DNA of 64,000 nucleotides from Kaistella solincola (GTDB lineage: Bacteria > Bacteroidota > Bacteroidia > Flavobacteriales > Weeksellaceae). The notes beneath the pieces are model-generated. The model ran no database searches. It saw nothing but the letters and a program-made list of their open reading frames with translations, and was not told where the DNA came from. The DNA is taken from positions 1 through 64,000 of the forward strand of contig NZ_JSYK01000001.1 in assembly GCF_000812875.1 (NCBI RefSeq), written 5' to 3'. The position numbers and the translations under genes are program-made. Numbering within the stretch: the stretch's first letter is position 1; each line of letters opens with the position of its first letter. Below, piece by piece: positions 56,222 through 64,000 of this stretch.

Positions 56222-56914
56222 ATGAAAGCACATACCTTAGAAACACAATCTACAACAACACCAGAAAAAGCGCTTAATTTTCTAAAAGAAGGAAACCAAC
56301 GCTTTGTACAGAACCTAAAAATGAACCGAAATCTGCTCGAGCAGGTAAACGATACGCGCGCCGGGCAGTGGCCTTTTGCAGTAATACTTAGCTGTATCGA
56401 CAGCCGTACTTCTGCAGAACTGATTTTTGATCAGGGTTTAGGCGATATTTTCAGCATACGGATCGCCGGAAACTTTGTAAATAAAGATATTCTTGGTTCC
56501 ATGGAGTTTGGCTGTAATGTCGCCGGTTCCAAATTGGTAGTGGTCCTCGGGCACACCAAATGTGGCGCTCTGAAAGGCGGTTTGGACGCACAAAGCATTG
56601 AAGGAATGAGCATGGAAAACCTTAACCATCTTGTTGGTCATTTTCAGGGCTGTATTGACGGTTTGATTAAAGAAAGCGAAGAACGTTCGTCGTCAAACAG
56701 CGATCTTCTGGAAAGACTTAACGTTTGCAATATCCGGAAAACCATGGAGGATATCCGTCAGCAGAGTACTACGCTTAATCAACTGGAGAAAAGCGGAAAT
56801 ATTAAAATTGTTGGTGCCAACTATTGCGTCGAAAGCGGTGTTGTAACATGGCTAGACGAAAATATGAATGCTGAAATGGAAGCGCAGACTGGCGAAATGG
56901 CTATTTCCCATTAA
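56222..56914 (+). CDS. Carbonic anhydrase family protein, third copy
   Basis: The 230-residue beta-class enzyme has SCIDSRTSAEL (zinc Cys and Asp-Arg dyad) and GHTKCGALKGG (zinc His and Cys). It is far from the other two copies and resembles the clade often paired with SulP. The N-terminal ~20 residues (ETQSTTTPEKALNFLKEGNQRF) are typical of that group. It ends by overlapping the convergent pth stop by 14 bases. Together with SulP it probably controls the CO2/bicarbonate balance. Confidence 0.93.
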   Translation: MKAHTLETQSTTTPEKALNFLKEGNQRFVQNLKMNRNLLEQVNDTRAGQWPFAVILSCIDSRTSAELIFDQGLGDIFSIRIAGNFVNKDILGSMEFGCNVAGSKLVVVLGHTKCGALKGGLDAQSIEGMSMENLNHLVGHFQGCIDGLIKESEERSSSNSDLLERLNVCNIRKTMEDIRQQSTTLNQLEKSGNIKIVGANYCVESGVVTWLDENMNAEMEAQTGEMAISH

Positions 56915-57464
56915 AAGCAGTCATCGTATTCTGTATTCCCGCGAAAACAAAAGACAGACACGCTTTAGAAAACTTCTCGATTCTTTCGGGAAGTTTTTCT
57001 TTTTCCTCACCTTCCCATTTTCCAATAACATAATCTACCTGTTTTCCTTCAGGAAATTCTGCAGAAATTCCAAAACGCAATCGTGGATAATTTTGCGTTT
57101 GCAATTGTTCCTGAATACTTTTTAAACCATTATGACCAGCGTCTGAGCCTTTCATCTTCATTCTTAAAGTACCGAATGGCAGCGCCAGATCATCCGTAAT
57201 AATCATCAGATTTTCCAAAGAAATATTTTCTTTTTGAAGCCAGAATTTCACCGCATTCCCGGAAAGATTCATATAGGTGTCCGGCTTTAGAATTAAAACT
57301 TTTCTGCCTTTATATTTGCCTTCCGCAAGCAAACCAAAGTTTGAGGATTTAAAAGGAACTTCAAGCGTTTCCGCGATTTTTTCCGCAATTTTAAAACCGA
57401 CATTATGTCGTGTTTCCTCGTATTCTTCACCTTTATTTCCAAGGCCGACGATCAAATATTTCAT
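56901..57464 (-). CDS. pth: Peptidyl-tRNA hydrolase
   Basis: Pth cleaves peptidyl-tRNA released from stalled ribosomes. The 187-residue protein has YLIVGLGNKGEEYEETRHNVGF with Asn10 and catalytic His20, then LILKPDTYMNLSG, DDLALPFGTLRMK with the catalytic-site Asp, and GSDAGHNGLKSI. Length is normal. It is the intact copy; a truncated one lies at 52739-53189. It overlaps the last 14 bases of the carbonic anhydrase gene. Confidence 0.96.
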   Translation of the reverse strand: MKYLIVGLGNKGEEYEETRHNVGFKIAEKIAETLEVPFKSSNFGLLAEGKYKGRKVLILKPDTYMNLSGNAVKFWLQKENISLENLMIITDDLALPFGTLRMKMKGSDAGHNGLKSIQEQLQTQNYPRLRFGISAEFPEGKQVDYVIGKWEGEEKEKLPERIEKFSKACLSFVFAGIQNTMTAFNGK

Positions 57465-57579
57465 TAATGATTTTTCTTAAATTTTTAAATTTTCTAAAAA
57501 AAGTACGTTTTAATAGCTAATTTTTTGACTTGGAAAAAATACCGGGATTTTTAAGCATTTTTTTTGATTTTGGCAAAAA

Positions 57580-60500
57580 TTATTTAGCTAAAATTCTTTC
57601 CAAAACCGCATTCACCTCATCCACATTTTGCACATTTTCTTTTCGCATCATGAGCTGGTTTCCTTCTTTACTGTTTTTTTCTTTTAAAGTAGCTTCGCTC
57701 GGATATGCCGTTAAATAGGCAATAATCTTCCGGAATTTTTCGCTTTGATAAAATTTGTCCTGCGGATTTTGCGGAAAATATCCCAGAAAAACGCCGTTTT
57801 TTACCACAATTTTATCGAAACCAATTTCAGAAGCAATCCATTTCAATTCTACGGATTTCAATAAATTCACTGCTTCCGGCGGTAATTTTCCGAATCTGTC
57901 GATGAGCTCGCTTTCCATTTTTTTCAGCTCTTCCTTACTTTCAATTTCCGCTAATTTTTGGTAAAGCGAAAGTCTTTCTTCAATGCTTTGAACATAAGAA
58001 TCAGGCAGCATTAATTCCAAATCAGTATCAATATTCACCTCTTTATTAGATTTGAAAAGCTTTTTCCGGTCTTCTTCATTATCAAATAAATCTTCGAATT
58101 CTTCATCATTTTGAAGTTCCTCCAGCGCTTCCTGCATAATTTTCTGGTACGTGTCGAAACCCATTTCATTGATGAAACCACTTTGTTCACCGCCCAATAA
58201 ATCGCCGGCACCACGAATTTCCAGATCTTTCATGGCGATTTGAAAACCACTTCCCAAATCCGAAAACTGTTCAATCGCCTCCAATCTTTTTCGTGCATCA
58301 GAAGTCACCATATCAAACGGCGGTGTAATCAAAAAACAAAATGCTTTCCGGTTGCTCCTTCCAACACGGCCGCGCATCTGGTGAATATCTGCCATACCAA
58401 ACCGCTGCGCATCATTAATGAAAATCGTGTTCGCATTCGGCACATCCACACCACTTTCGATAATGGTGGTGGAAACAAGCACGTCATATTTACCTTCCAT
58501 AAAATCCAGAACATTGCGTTCCAGCTGTTTGCCGTCCATCTGTCCGTGACCTGTAATCACCTTTGCATCAGGAACCAGGCGCTGAATTAAACCTGCAATA
58601 TCTTTCAGATTTTCAATTCTGTTATTAATGAAATAAACCTGGCCATCACGCTGAAGTTCGTAAGAAATCGCATCGCGGATAATTTCTTCATTAAAACCAA
58701 CAATTTGCGTTTCCACCGGCTGGCGGTTTGGCGGCGGCGTTTTAATGACCGAAAGATCGCGCGCGGCCATTAAAGAAAATTGTAAAGTACGCGGAATCGG
58801 TGTCGCCGTTAATGTTAATGTATCAACGTTGCTTTTTATGGTTTTCAGTTTGTCTTTTACCGAAACGCCGAATTTGTGTTCCTCATCGATAATTAAAAGG
58901 CCTAAATCCTTAAATTTCACCGAATTTCCCACGAGCTGATGCGTTCCGATGACGATATCAATTTTCCCGGATTTTAAACCTTCCAAAGTTTCCGCTTTCT
59001 GTTTAGCAGATCTAAACCGGTTCATATAAGAAATCGTCACCGGAAAATCTTTCAGCCTTTCCATAAAACTACGATAATGCTGAAAAGCCAGAATCGTGGT
59101 CGGCACCAAAATAGCCACCTGTTTTCCGTCGGTTGCCGCTTTAAAAGCTGCCCGAATCGCAATTTCTGTTTTCCCGAAACCTACATCACCACAAATCAGG
59201 CGATCCATTACGGTTTCATTTTCCATATCAGTTTTCACATCGATCGTCGCTTTTTCCTGATCGGGCGTATCTTCATAAATAAAACTGGCTTCCAGTTCAT
59301 TTTGAAGGTAAGAATCGGGTTTATAAGCAAATCCTTTTGCGGTTTTTCGCTCGGCATAAAGTCGAATCAAATCAAAAGCAATTTGTTTTACTTTCGCTTT
59401 TGTCTTTTGTTTTAATGATTTCCAGGCAGGCGAACCGAGCTTTGAAAGCACAATTTCGCGACCGTCGGGACCGTTGTATTTCGAAATTTTATTCAATGAG
59501 TGGATGCTCACATAGAGCAAATCGCCGTTTTTATAAACCAGCTTAAAACATTCCTGAATTTTGCCATTATTATTCACTTTCACCAGACCCATAAACTTCC
59601 CGATTCCATGGTCGATGTGCGCAATATAATCGCCGACTTTCATCTGCATTAAATCTTTCAGCGTAATCTGCTCTGATTTTGCAAAAGTATTTTTAGCTTT
59701 ATATCTTTGGTAACGGTCGAAAATCTGGTGATCGGTGTAGACCGAAATTTTGTGCTCAAAATCTACAAAACCTTCGTGCAGTTCAGATTTAAAGGACTTA
59801 AAAGGCACATTTTTTTCCAGTTCCTCGAAAATAGATTCCAGTCTTTCCTTTTGTTTTTCGGTGGAAAAAGAAATCCACGTTTCAAAACCGTCGTTTTGTT
59901 TTTCTTCCAGATCTTCCTGCAGCATGTCAAACTTTTTATGAAAGCTCGGCTGCGGCGTTTGGTTCAATTGGATGACGGTGGCATCGCTGCCTTTCACTTC
60001 CTGCAAAGTAAAATCGATCCACTCAAATTTATTGATGTCTTTCGAAAAATCGTCTTCTGACACAAAAAGTTCTTTCGGTTTTTGATGTTTAATTTCTGTG
60101 CTTAACTTTCCAAAATTTTCTTCCGCCTTTTCATAGAAATTTTTAATAAAATTAAAACCTGCAAAAGCATTTTTTGTCACTACAACTAAATCTTTCGGTG
60201 CCAGATCAAACAAAGAGACTTTCTTACCGATGGCGGAAAAATTCATGTTGGAAACCAGCTGAAATTCTTTGATTTTTGCTTTCGAAAGTTGAGTTTCAAT
60301 ATCAAAAGTTTTGATGCTTTCCACTTCGTTTCCGAAAAAAGTGATGCGATATGGCTCTTCATTGGAATAGGAAAAAACATCTACAATTCCGCCACGCACA
60401 GAGAATTCTCCGGGTTCCGAAACGAAATCCGTCAGATTAAAATTAAACTGATGCAACAATTCTTCTGTAAAATCAAAATCGAGTTGATCACCGGCTTTAA

Positions 60501-60942
60501 TGGTATGCGAAATCGCTTTAAAATCATCTTTTTTCATCACCTTTTCCGCCAGCGAAGCAAACGGCGCCACCATCACGCGCGGTTTTTTGTCATTGTGAAT
60601 GCGGTTCAGAACCTCAGTACGCAAAACCAAATTTGCATTTTGTGTTTTTTCGATTTGATAGGGATCGAGATGCGTCGGTGGAAAATACAGCACGTTCTCT
60701 TTGCCGAGTAAATCTTCCAGCTCCGAGGTGATATACAGCGCATCTTCCTTATCGTCGGTGAGAAAAAGAATCGATTTTTTCTTGATTAAAAAAAGCTCCG
60801 CTGCAAAAACCGCCGGCGAAGAACCTGCAAACGATTTCACCGCCAAATGCCGGTTTTTGTCCAGTTCGGTAAAAAGTTCTTTGCCAAATCCCAAATGAAG
60901 CAATTGAGGCAAAAATGTTTCGGTGATTTTCTTTAATTGCAT
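57580..60942 (-). CDS. mfd: Transcription-repair coupling factor Mfd
   Basis: Mfd displaces RNA polymerase stalled at DNA lesions and recruits UvrA. From the ATG at 60942 (MQLKKITETFLPQL) the protein is ~1120 residues, normal for the family. An N-terminal UvrB-homology region is followed by the RNA polymerase-interacting CarD-like domain (MKVGDYIAHIDHGIGKFMG). The translocase motor has Walker A in GDVGFGKTEIAIRA, Walker B DEEH, TATPIPRTLQ and MRGRVGRSN. The C-terminal TRCF domain follows. An upstream in-frame start at 61023 is unlikely. Confidence 0.96.
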   Translation of the reverse strand: MQLKKITETFLPQLLHLGFGKELFTELDKNRHLAVKSFAGSSPAVFAAELFLIKKKSILFLTDDKEDALYITSELEDLLGKENVLYFPPTHLDPYQIEKTQNANLVLRTEVLNRIHNDKKPRVMVAPFASLAEKVMKKDDFKAISHTIKAGDQLDFDFTEELLHQFNFNLTDFVSEPGEFSVRGGIVDVFSYSNEEPYRITFFGNEVESIKTFDIETQLSKAKIKEFQLVSNMNFSAIGKKVSLFDLAPKDLVVVTKNAFAGFNFIKNFYEKAEENFGKLSTEIKHQKPKELFVSEDDFSKDINKFEWIDFTLQEVKGSDATVIQLNQTPQPSFHKKFDMLQEDLEEKQNDGFETWISFSTEKQKERLESIFEELEKNVPFKSFKSELHEGFVDFEHKISVYTDHQIFDRYQRYKAKNTFAKSEQITLKDLMQMKVGDYIAHIDHGIGKFMGLVKVNNNGKIQECFKLVYKNGDLLYVSIHSLNKISKYNGPDGREIVLSKLGSPAWKSLKQKTKAKVKQIAFDLIRLYAERKTAKGFAYKPDSYLQNELEASFIYEDTPDQEKATIDVKTDMENETVMDRLICGDVGFGKTEIAIRAAFKAATDGKQVAILVPTTILAFQHYRSFMERLKDFPVTISYMNRFRSAKQKAETLEGLKSGKIDIVIGTHQLVGNSVKFKDLGLLIIDEEHKFGVSVKDKLKTIKSNVDTLTLTATPIPRTLQFSLMAARDLSVIKTPPPNRQPVETQIVGFNEEIIRDAISYELQRDGQVYFINNRIENLKDIAGLIQRLVPDAKVITGHGQMDGKQLERNVLDFMEGKYDVLVSTTIIESGVDVPNANTIFINDAQRFGMADIHQMRGRVGRSNRKAFCFLITPPFDMVTSDARKRLEAIEQFSDLGSGFQIAMKDLEIRGAGDLLGGEQSGFINEMGFDTYQKIMQEALEELQNDEEFEDLFDNEEDRKKLFKSNKEVNIDTDLELMLPDSYVQSIEERLSLYQKLAEIESKEELKKMESELIDRFGKLPPEAVNLLKSVELKWIASEIGFDKIVVKNGVFLGYFPQNPQDKFYQSEKFRKIIAYLTAYPSEATLKEKNSKEGNQLMMRKENVQNVDEVNAVLERILAK

Positions 60943-61023
60943 AAATATCTCTGAAGAAATAAGGTCTAATGAAACGAAAAAAGCGATTTCGGGACTGTTC
61001 CGAAATCGTGTGCGACGCTGCAA

Positions 61024-61297
61024 ATTTAGTTAAATATTTTTTGACGGCCTTTTTGCCCTTTTTTTGGTTTTTCTAAAATCCTTAAATTTTTTACCTGCTT
61101 TTTGAGCATTTTTTTTCAATTTTATATTCTCTGATTTTTTAGCTGCACGTCGCTTAATTTTTTCACTTAAATGAATTTGGCTTTCCATAAAATTCGTGCA
61201 TTCGTGTTATTCCATATTTTAGCTGCTTTTTCGCTGTTTTTTTTGTTTTTACATTTTACTCAGTTCAAGATTTTATATTTTGGTTTAAATTTGTGCT
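61024..61297. other. Intergenic region between mfd and the GH3 gene
   Basis: This 274-base AT-rich stretch separates two divergent genes. It holds a candidate mfd -7 element on the minus strand (TAAATTTG at ~61021-61028) and one for the GH3 gene (TAAATTTG at 61286-61293). It also holds scattered TTAGCTGC/AGCTGCTTTTT motifs. I see no gene or structured RNA in it. Confidence 0.4.
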
Positions 61298-62797
61298 ATG
61301 CTAAATTTTCTGAAGAAAAATATCGCCCTTATTTGGGCAAAAAATCACGTAAAAGGCACGAAATCTTTTAAGAAAAATGCTGTTGAAAACCAGCAAAAAT
61401 TGTTGCTTTCTTTGGTGAAAACCGCTGAAAAAACGTTGTTTGGCCGTCATCATCAGTTCGAAGACATCAAAAACATCGAAGATTTTCAGGCGAAAGTTCC
61501 CGTCGCCGATTACGAAGAACTTAAACCTTACATCGAAAAAGTAAAAAAGGGCCAGCGCGATATTTTGTGGACGGGAACACCGGAATATTTTGCGAAAACC
61601 TCCGGCACAACTTCGGGCGCGAAATACATTCCGATTTCTAAAGAAGGAATGCCCTATCAACTTGCTGCCGCTCAAAGTGCTATTTTTCACTATATCGCCC
61701 AGAAAAACAATGCAGATTTCGTGAACGGAAAAATGATATTCCTGCAGGGAAGTCCGGAACTTGAAGAAATTTACGGCGTAAAAACCGGGCGACTTTCGGG
61801 AATTGTGGCACATCACATTCCATCTTATTTGCAGAAAAACCGTTTACCGAGCCTGGAAACCAACCTCATCGAAGATTGGGAAACCAAAGTGGACGCGATT
61901 GTAAAAGAAACCGAAAAAGAAAATATGACGCTGATTTCCGGCATACCACCGTGGCTCATCATGTATTTTGAAAAATTAATCGAAAGAAACGGCAAAAAAA
62001 TCACAGAACTTTTTCCGAATCTTCAACTCATCATCACCGGCGGCGTGAACTACGAGCCATATCGCGAAAAAATGACCGAATTGCTCGGAAAAAATGTAGA
62101 TACGCTGCAGACATTTCCGGCGAGTGAAGGATTTTTTGCTTTTCAGGATGATTTTGAAAAAGAAGGACTTTTATTGCTCACCAATCACGGGATTTTTTAT
62201 GAATTTATTCCGTTGGAAGAGTTTGGAAAACAAAATGCGCGAAGGTTAACTTTAAAGGATGTTGAACTTCACAAAGATTACGCTTTAATTTTAACGACCA
62301 ATTCCGGATTGTGGGCGTATTCAATCGGCGATGTGGTGAGGTTTATTTCAAAAAATCCGTACAGGATTTTGGTTTCGGGGCGGACGAAACATTTCACCTC
62401 CGCTTTTGGTGAGCACGTGATCGCTTTTGAAGTGGAAGAGGCTTTAAAAGCCACCGTTGAAAAAATGCCGGCGCAAATCACTGAATTTCATTTGGCGCCG
62501 CAGGTGAATCCCACCGATGGTTTGCCGTACCATGAATGGTTTATGGAGTTTGAAAAAGAACCTGCTGATTTGGCAAATTTTCGTGATTTTCTGGATGCCG
62601 AAATGCGCAAAAGAAATACCTATTATGATGATTTAATTTCAGGAAAAGTTCTTCAACCTTTAATCATTACAAGTTTAAAGAAAAACGCGTTTCAGGATTA
62701 TGCGAAATCCGAAGGAAAATTGGGAGGACAGAATAAAATTCCGCGCCTGGCAAATGACAGAAAAATCGGTGATTTTCTCGGAAAATTTAAAAAATAG
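61298..62797 (+). CDS. GH3 family acyl-acid-amido synthetase-like protein
   Basis: The 499-residue protein matches the GH3 superfamily of adenylating enzymes known best from plants, where they conjugate amino acids to jasmonate or auxin. Visible features are the ATP/AMP-binding AKTSGTTSGAKYIPIS near residue 105, a middle motif LITGGVNYEPYREK, and GLWAYSIGDVVRF near 345. Bacterial members have unknown substrates. It converges on the SMR gene, one base between the stops. Confidence 0.88.
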   Translation: MLNFLKKNIALIWAKNHVKGTKSFKKNAVENQQKLLLSLVKTAEKTLFGRHHQFEDIKNIEDFQAKVPVADYEELKPYIEKVKKGQRDILWTGTPEYFAKTSGTTSGAKYIPISKEGMPYQLAAAQSAIFHYIAQKNNADFVNGKMIFLQGSPELEEIYGVKTGRLSGIVAHHIPSYLQKNRLPSLETNLIEDWETKVDAIVKETEKENMTLISGIPPWLIMYFEKLIERNGKKITELFPNLQLIITGGVNYEPYREKMTELLGKNVDTLQTFPASEGFFAFQDDFEKEGLLLLTNHGIFYEFIPLEEFGKQNARRLTLKDVELHKDYALILTTNSGLWAYSIGDVVRFISKNPYRILVSGRTKHFTSAFGEHVIAFEVEEALKATVEKMPAQITEFHLAPQVNPTDGLPYHEWFMEFEKEPADLANFRDFLDAEMRKRNTYYDDLISGKVLQPLIITSLKKNAFQDYAKSEGKLGGQNKIPRLANDRKIGDFLGKFKK

Positions 62798-62798
62798 C

Positions 62799-63137
62799 TT
62801 AGTTAGAAACTGCTTTTAAACCTACAACCGACGCAATTAAGGTGAAAACAAAAAACATCCGCCAGAAAGTTACGGGTTCATTAAAAAGCAAAATTCCCGT
62901 AAAAACTGCGCCTACAGCGCCAATTCCTGTCCAGACAGCGTATGCAGTACCGATGGGAAGTGGTTGCGAGCCCACCGAAATCGCTTTGTAAAGCAAAAAC
63001 ATACTCAGAAACAGCGAAATCCCAAAACCCAACCACCAGAAATAGCTTTCTTTCCCTGTGGTTTCCTGTGCTTTTCCGAGGCATAGCGCAAATCCGGTTT
63101 CGAATAACCCGCCGATAATGAGTAAAATCCAGTTCAT
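62799..63137 (-). CDS. SMR family exporter, Gdx/SugE-like
   Basis: The 112-residue protein has four membrane helices with the conserved Glu in GGLFETGFALCLGKA (residue 13). The segment LPIGTAYAVWTGIGAVGAV is characteristic of the guanidinium exporter branch (SugE/Gdx) of small multidrug resistance proteins. It would export guanidinium in exchange for protons. A TACCTTTG -7 element sits directly before the ATG, leaving a very short leader, so a guanidine riboswitch is not present here. Confidence 0.9.
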   Translation of the reverse strand: MNWILLIIGGLFETGFALCLGKAQETTGKESYFWWLGFGISLFLSMFLLYKAISVGSQPLPIGTAYAVWTGIGAVGAVFTGILLFNEPVTFWRMFFVFTLIASVVGLKAVSN

Positions 63138-63223
63138 TGTTCAAAGGTAAATCATTAATTCAGATTTGAAAAATTTGCCCTTTTAGCGGCTTAAATTTCG
63201 TGCTTAAAATATATTTTTGCAGA

Positions 63224-64000
63224 ATGATTTCACTTCAACCTCTGCAAACCTTAAAAATTCCCGAATTCCGCAACATCATGTCAGGTCGCTTTTTTTTGGT
63301 TTTATCTTTCCGAATGCTAGCAACGCTGATGGGTTGGTGGATTTACAAGTTAACAAACGATCCTTTTGCCATCGGTTTGATTGGTTTGTCGGAAGTTATT
63401 CCTGCAGTTTCCACGGCTTTGTACGCCGGCCATGTCATCGATAATTCCGAAAAAAAAAAGCTTTTGCTCATATGCAATTACGTCTACGTTTTTCTCATTG
63501 GCTTACTTGCGATTCCGGCATTTTTCGGCACCGGCTTTCTGCATTTAACCAATCTGCAGATTTCTTACTTCATTTACGCCATTATATTCTGCACGGGTTT
63601 TTGCCGCGCTTTTATCGGACCGATTGTTCCGGCGATGATTCCAAAAATAGTTTCGCGTGAACAACTTCCGAACGCGATTACCTTAAACCAGGCAACTTTT
63701 CTTACTGCTTCGGTTTCCGGGCACGCGCTGGGCGGCTTTCTGATTCATTGGATTGATATTTCCGGAACTATTTTAGTTATCGTCGGCGCCATGATTTTCG
63801 CGTCCTTTTTCTTTTGGTTTCTTGACCAGCATCCATCGGAAAACAGCGACAGAACGCTGGGCGTCGTAAAAAGTATGAAAGAAGGTCTCGCATATATTTA
63901 TAAAACCAAAGAAATTTTGGGCGCACTTTGCCTTGATATGTTCGCGGTGCTTTTTGGCGGCGCCGTGGCGATGATTCCCGTATTTGCGACGGATATATTA
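63224..64000 (+). CDS. MFS transporter, partial (runs off window)
   Basis: The frame is open from the ATG at 63224 to the window end, giving at least 259 residues. At least seven hydrophobic helices are visible. Features include IPEFRNIMSGRFFLVLSFRM at the N-terminus, IYKLTNDPFAIGLIGLSEVIP, a loop with DNSEKKKLL and CRAFIGPIVPAMIPK. These fit the MFS drug/permease-like group. A TATTTTTG -7-like element lies at 63212-63219. Substrate is unknown. Confidence 0.88.
   Translation, partial: MISLQPLQTLKIPEFRNIMSGRFFLVLSFRMLATLMGWWIYKLTNDPFAIGLIGLSEVIPAVSTALYAGHVIDNSEKKKLLLICNYVYVFLIGLLAIPAFFGTGFLHLTNLQISYFIYAIIFCTGFCRAFIGPIVPAMIPKIVSREQLPNAITLNQATFLTASVSGHALGGFLIHWIDISGTILVIVGAMIFASFFFWFLDQHPSENSDRTLGVVKSMKEGLAYIYKTKEILGALCLDMFAVLFGGAVAMIPVFATDIL

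Noticed and set aside
57530-60900. Many plus-strand open frames opposite mfd
   Set aside because: They are antisense to a full-length, motif-complete Mfd and have biased shadow composition (Phe/Lys/Ser-rich).
61171-61371. 66-residue frame before the GH3 gene
   Set aside because: It overlaps the GH3 start in another frame and is dominated by Phe and Leu without any recognisable feature.
62799-63223. Guanidine riboswitch before the SMR gene
   Set aside because: The -7 element lies directly before the ATG, leaving no room for an aptamer.
1-64000. CRISPR arrays, insertion sequences, prophage, tRNA or rRNA genes
   Set aside because: No spaced repeats, transposase, integrase or tRNA-like T-arm other than that of the tmRNA was found on reading both strands.

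Overview
This window looks like a chromosomal segment of a Bacteroidota species of the Flavobacteriia, probably Weeksellaceae (Chryseobacterium/Kaistella-like). The evidence is AT-rich DNA, a SusC/SusD pair, BshC, a GYDIA-type GHMP kinase, Bacteroidota promoters (-33 TTTG, -7 TAnnTTTG) without clear Shine-Dalgarno sequences, several TTG/GTG starts, and a tmRNA encoding the tag GDQEFALAA. The placement rests on gene content only; there is no rRNA or tRNA gene.

Layout. 0.1-5.1 kb: a GT2 glycosyltransferase and an unknown protein, then on the minus strand an O-methyltransferase, an NlpC/P60 hydrolase, the Kdo transferase WaaA and an OmpA-like lipoprotein. 5.2-8.6 kb: tilS and dsbD. 8.8-15.9 kb: lipoproteins, membrane proteins and a small winged-helix regulator whose flanking promoters share a TCAAAGT-type operator, then PspC, GNAT, SIMPL and two paralogous CarboxypepD_reg-type proteins. 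15.9-16.9 kb: a repeat-rich intergenic stretch followed by ssrA (tmRNA). 16.9-30.4 kb: pckA, a GHMP kinase, fabD, a LysM protein, bshC, a porin and a susD/susC pair. 30.8-35.5 kb: the rimP-nusA-infB operon, with a terminator-like hairpin in its leader. 35.7-50.2 kb: a surface-polysaccharide locus with UDP-glucose dehydrogenase, an ABC exporter (Wzm/Wzt) and many glycosyltransferases and acyltransferases. The Wzm and Wzt genes are split by a very AT-rich GT-C-like gene. 50.3-57.5 kb: three beta-carbonic anhydrases, an S8 protease, a SulP transporter and pth. A truncated second pth joined to an acetyltransferase remnant marks an old tandem duplication. 57.6-64 kb: mfd, a GH3-family acyl-adenylase, an SMR exporter and the start of an MFS transporter that leaves the window.

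How the genes fit together. The 35.7-50.2 kb block supplies a uronic-acid sugar nucleotide, assembles a glycan at the cytoplasmic membrane and exports it by the Wzm/Wzt route. The SulP transporter and carbonic anhydrases form a plausible bicarbonate uptake and interconversion module, with a small exported protein and a possible 42-residue cysteine-rich peptide between them. rimP-nusA-infB is the conserved transcription/translation operon. Most other genes are housekeeping. I see no CRISPR array, prophage, insertion sequence or recognisable defence system.

The observations most worth following are the duplication scar near 53.19 kb, the regulator/operator circuit at 11.3-12.4 kb, the rimP-nusA-infB leader hairpin, the AT-rich insertion in the polysaccharide exporter, the cysteine-rich micro-ORF and the GC-rich intergenic repeats.
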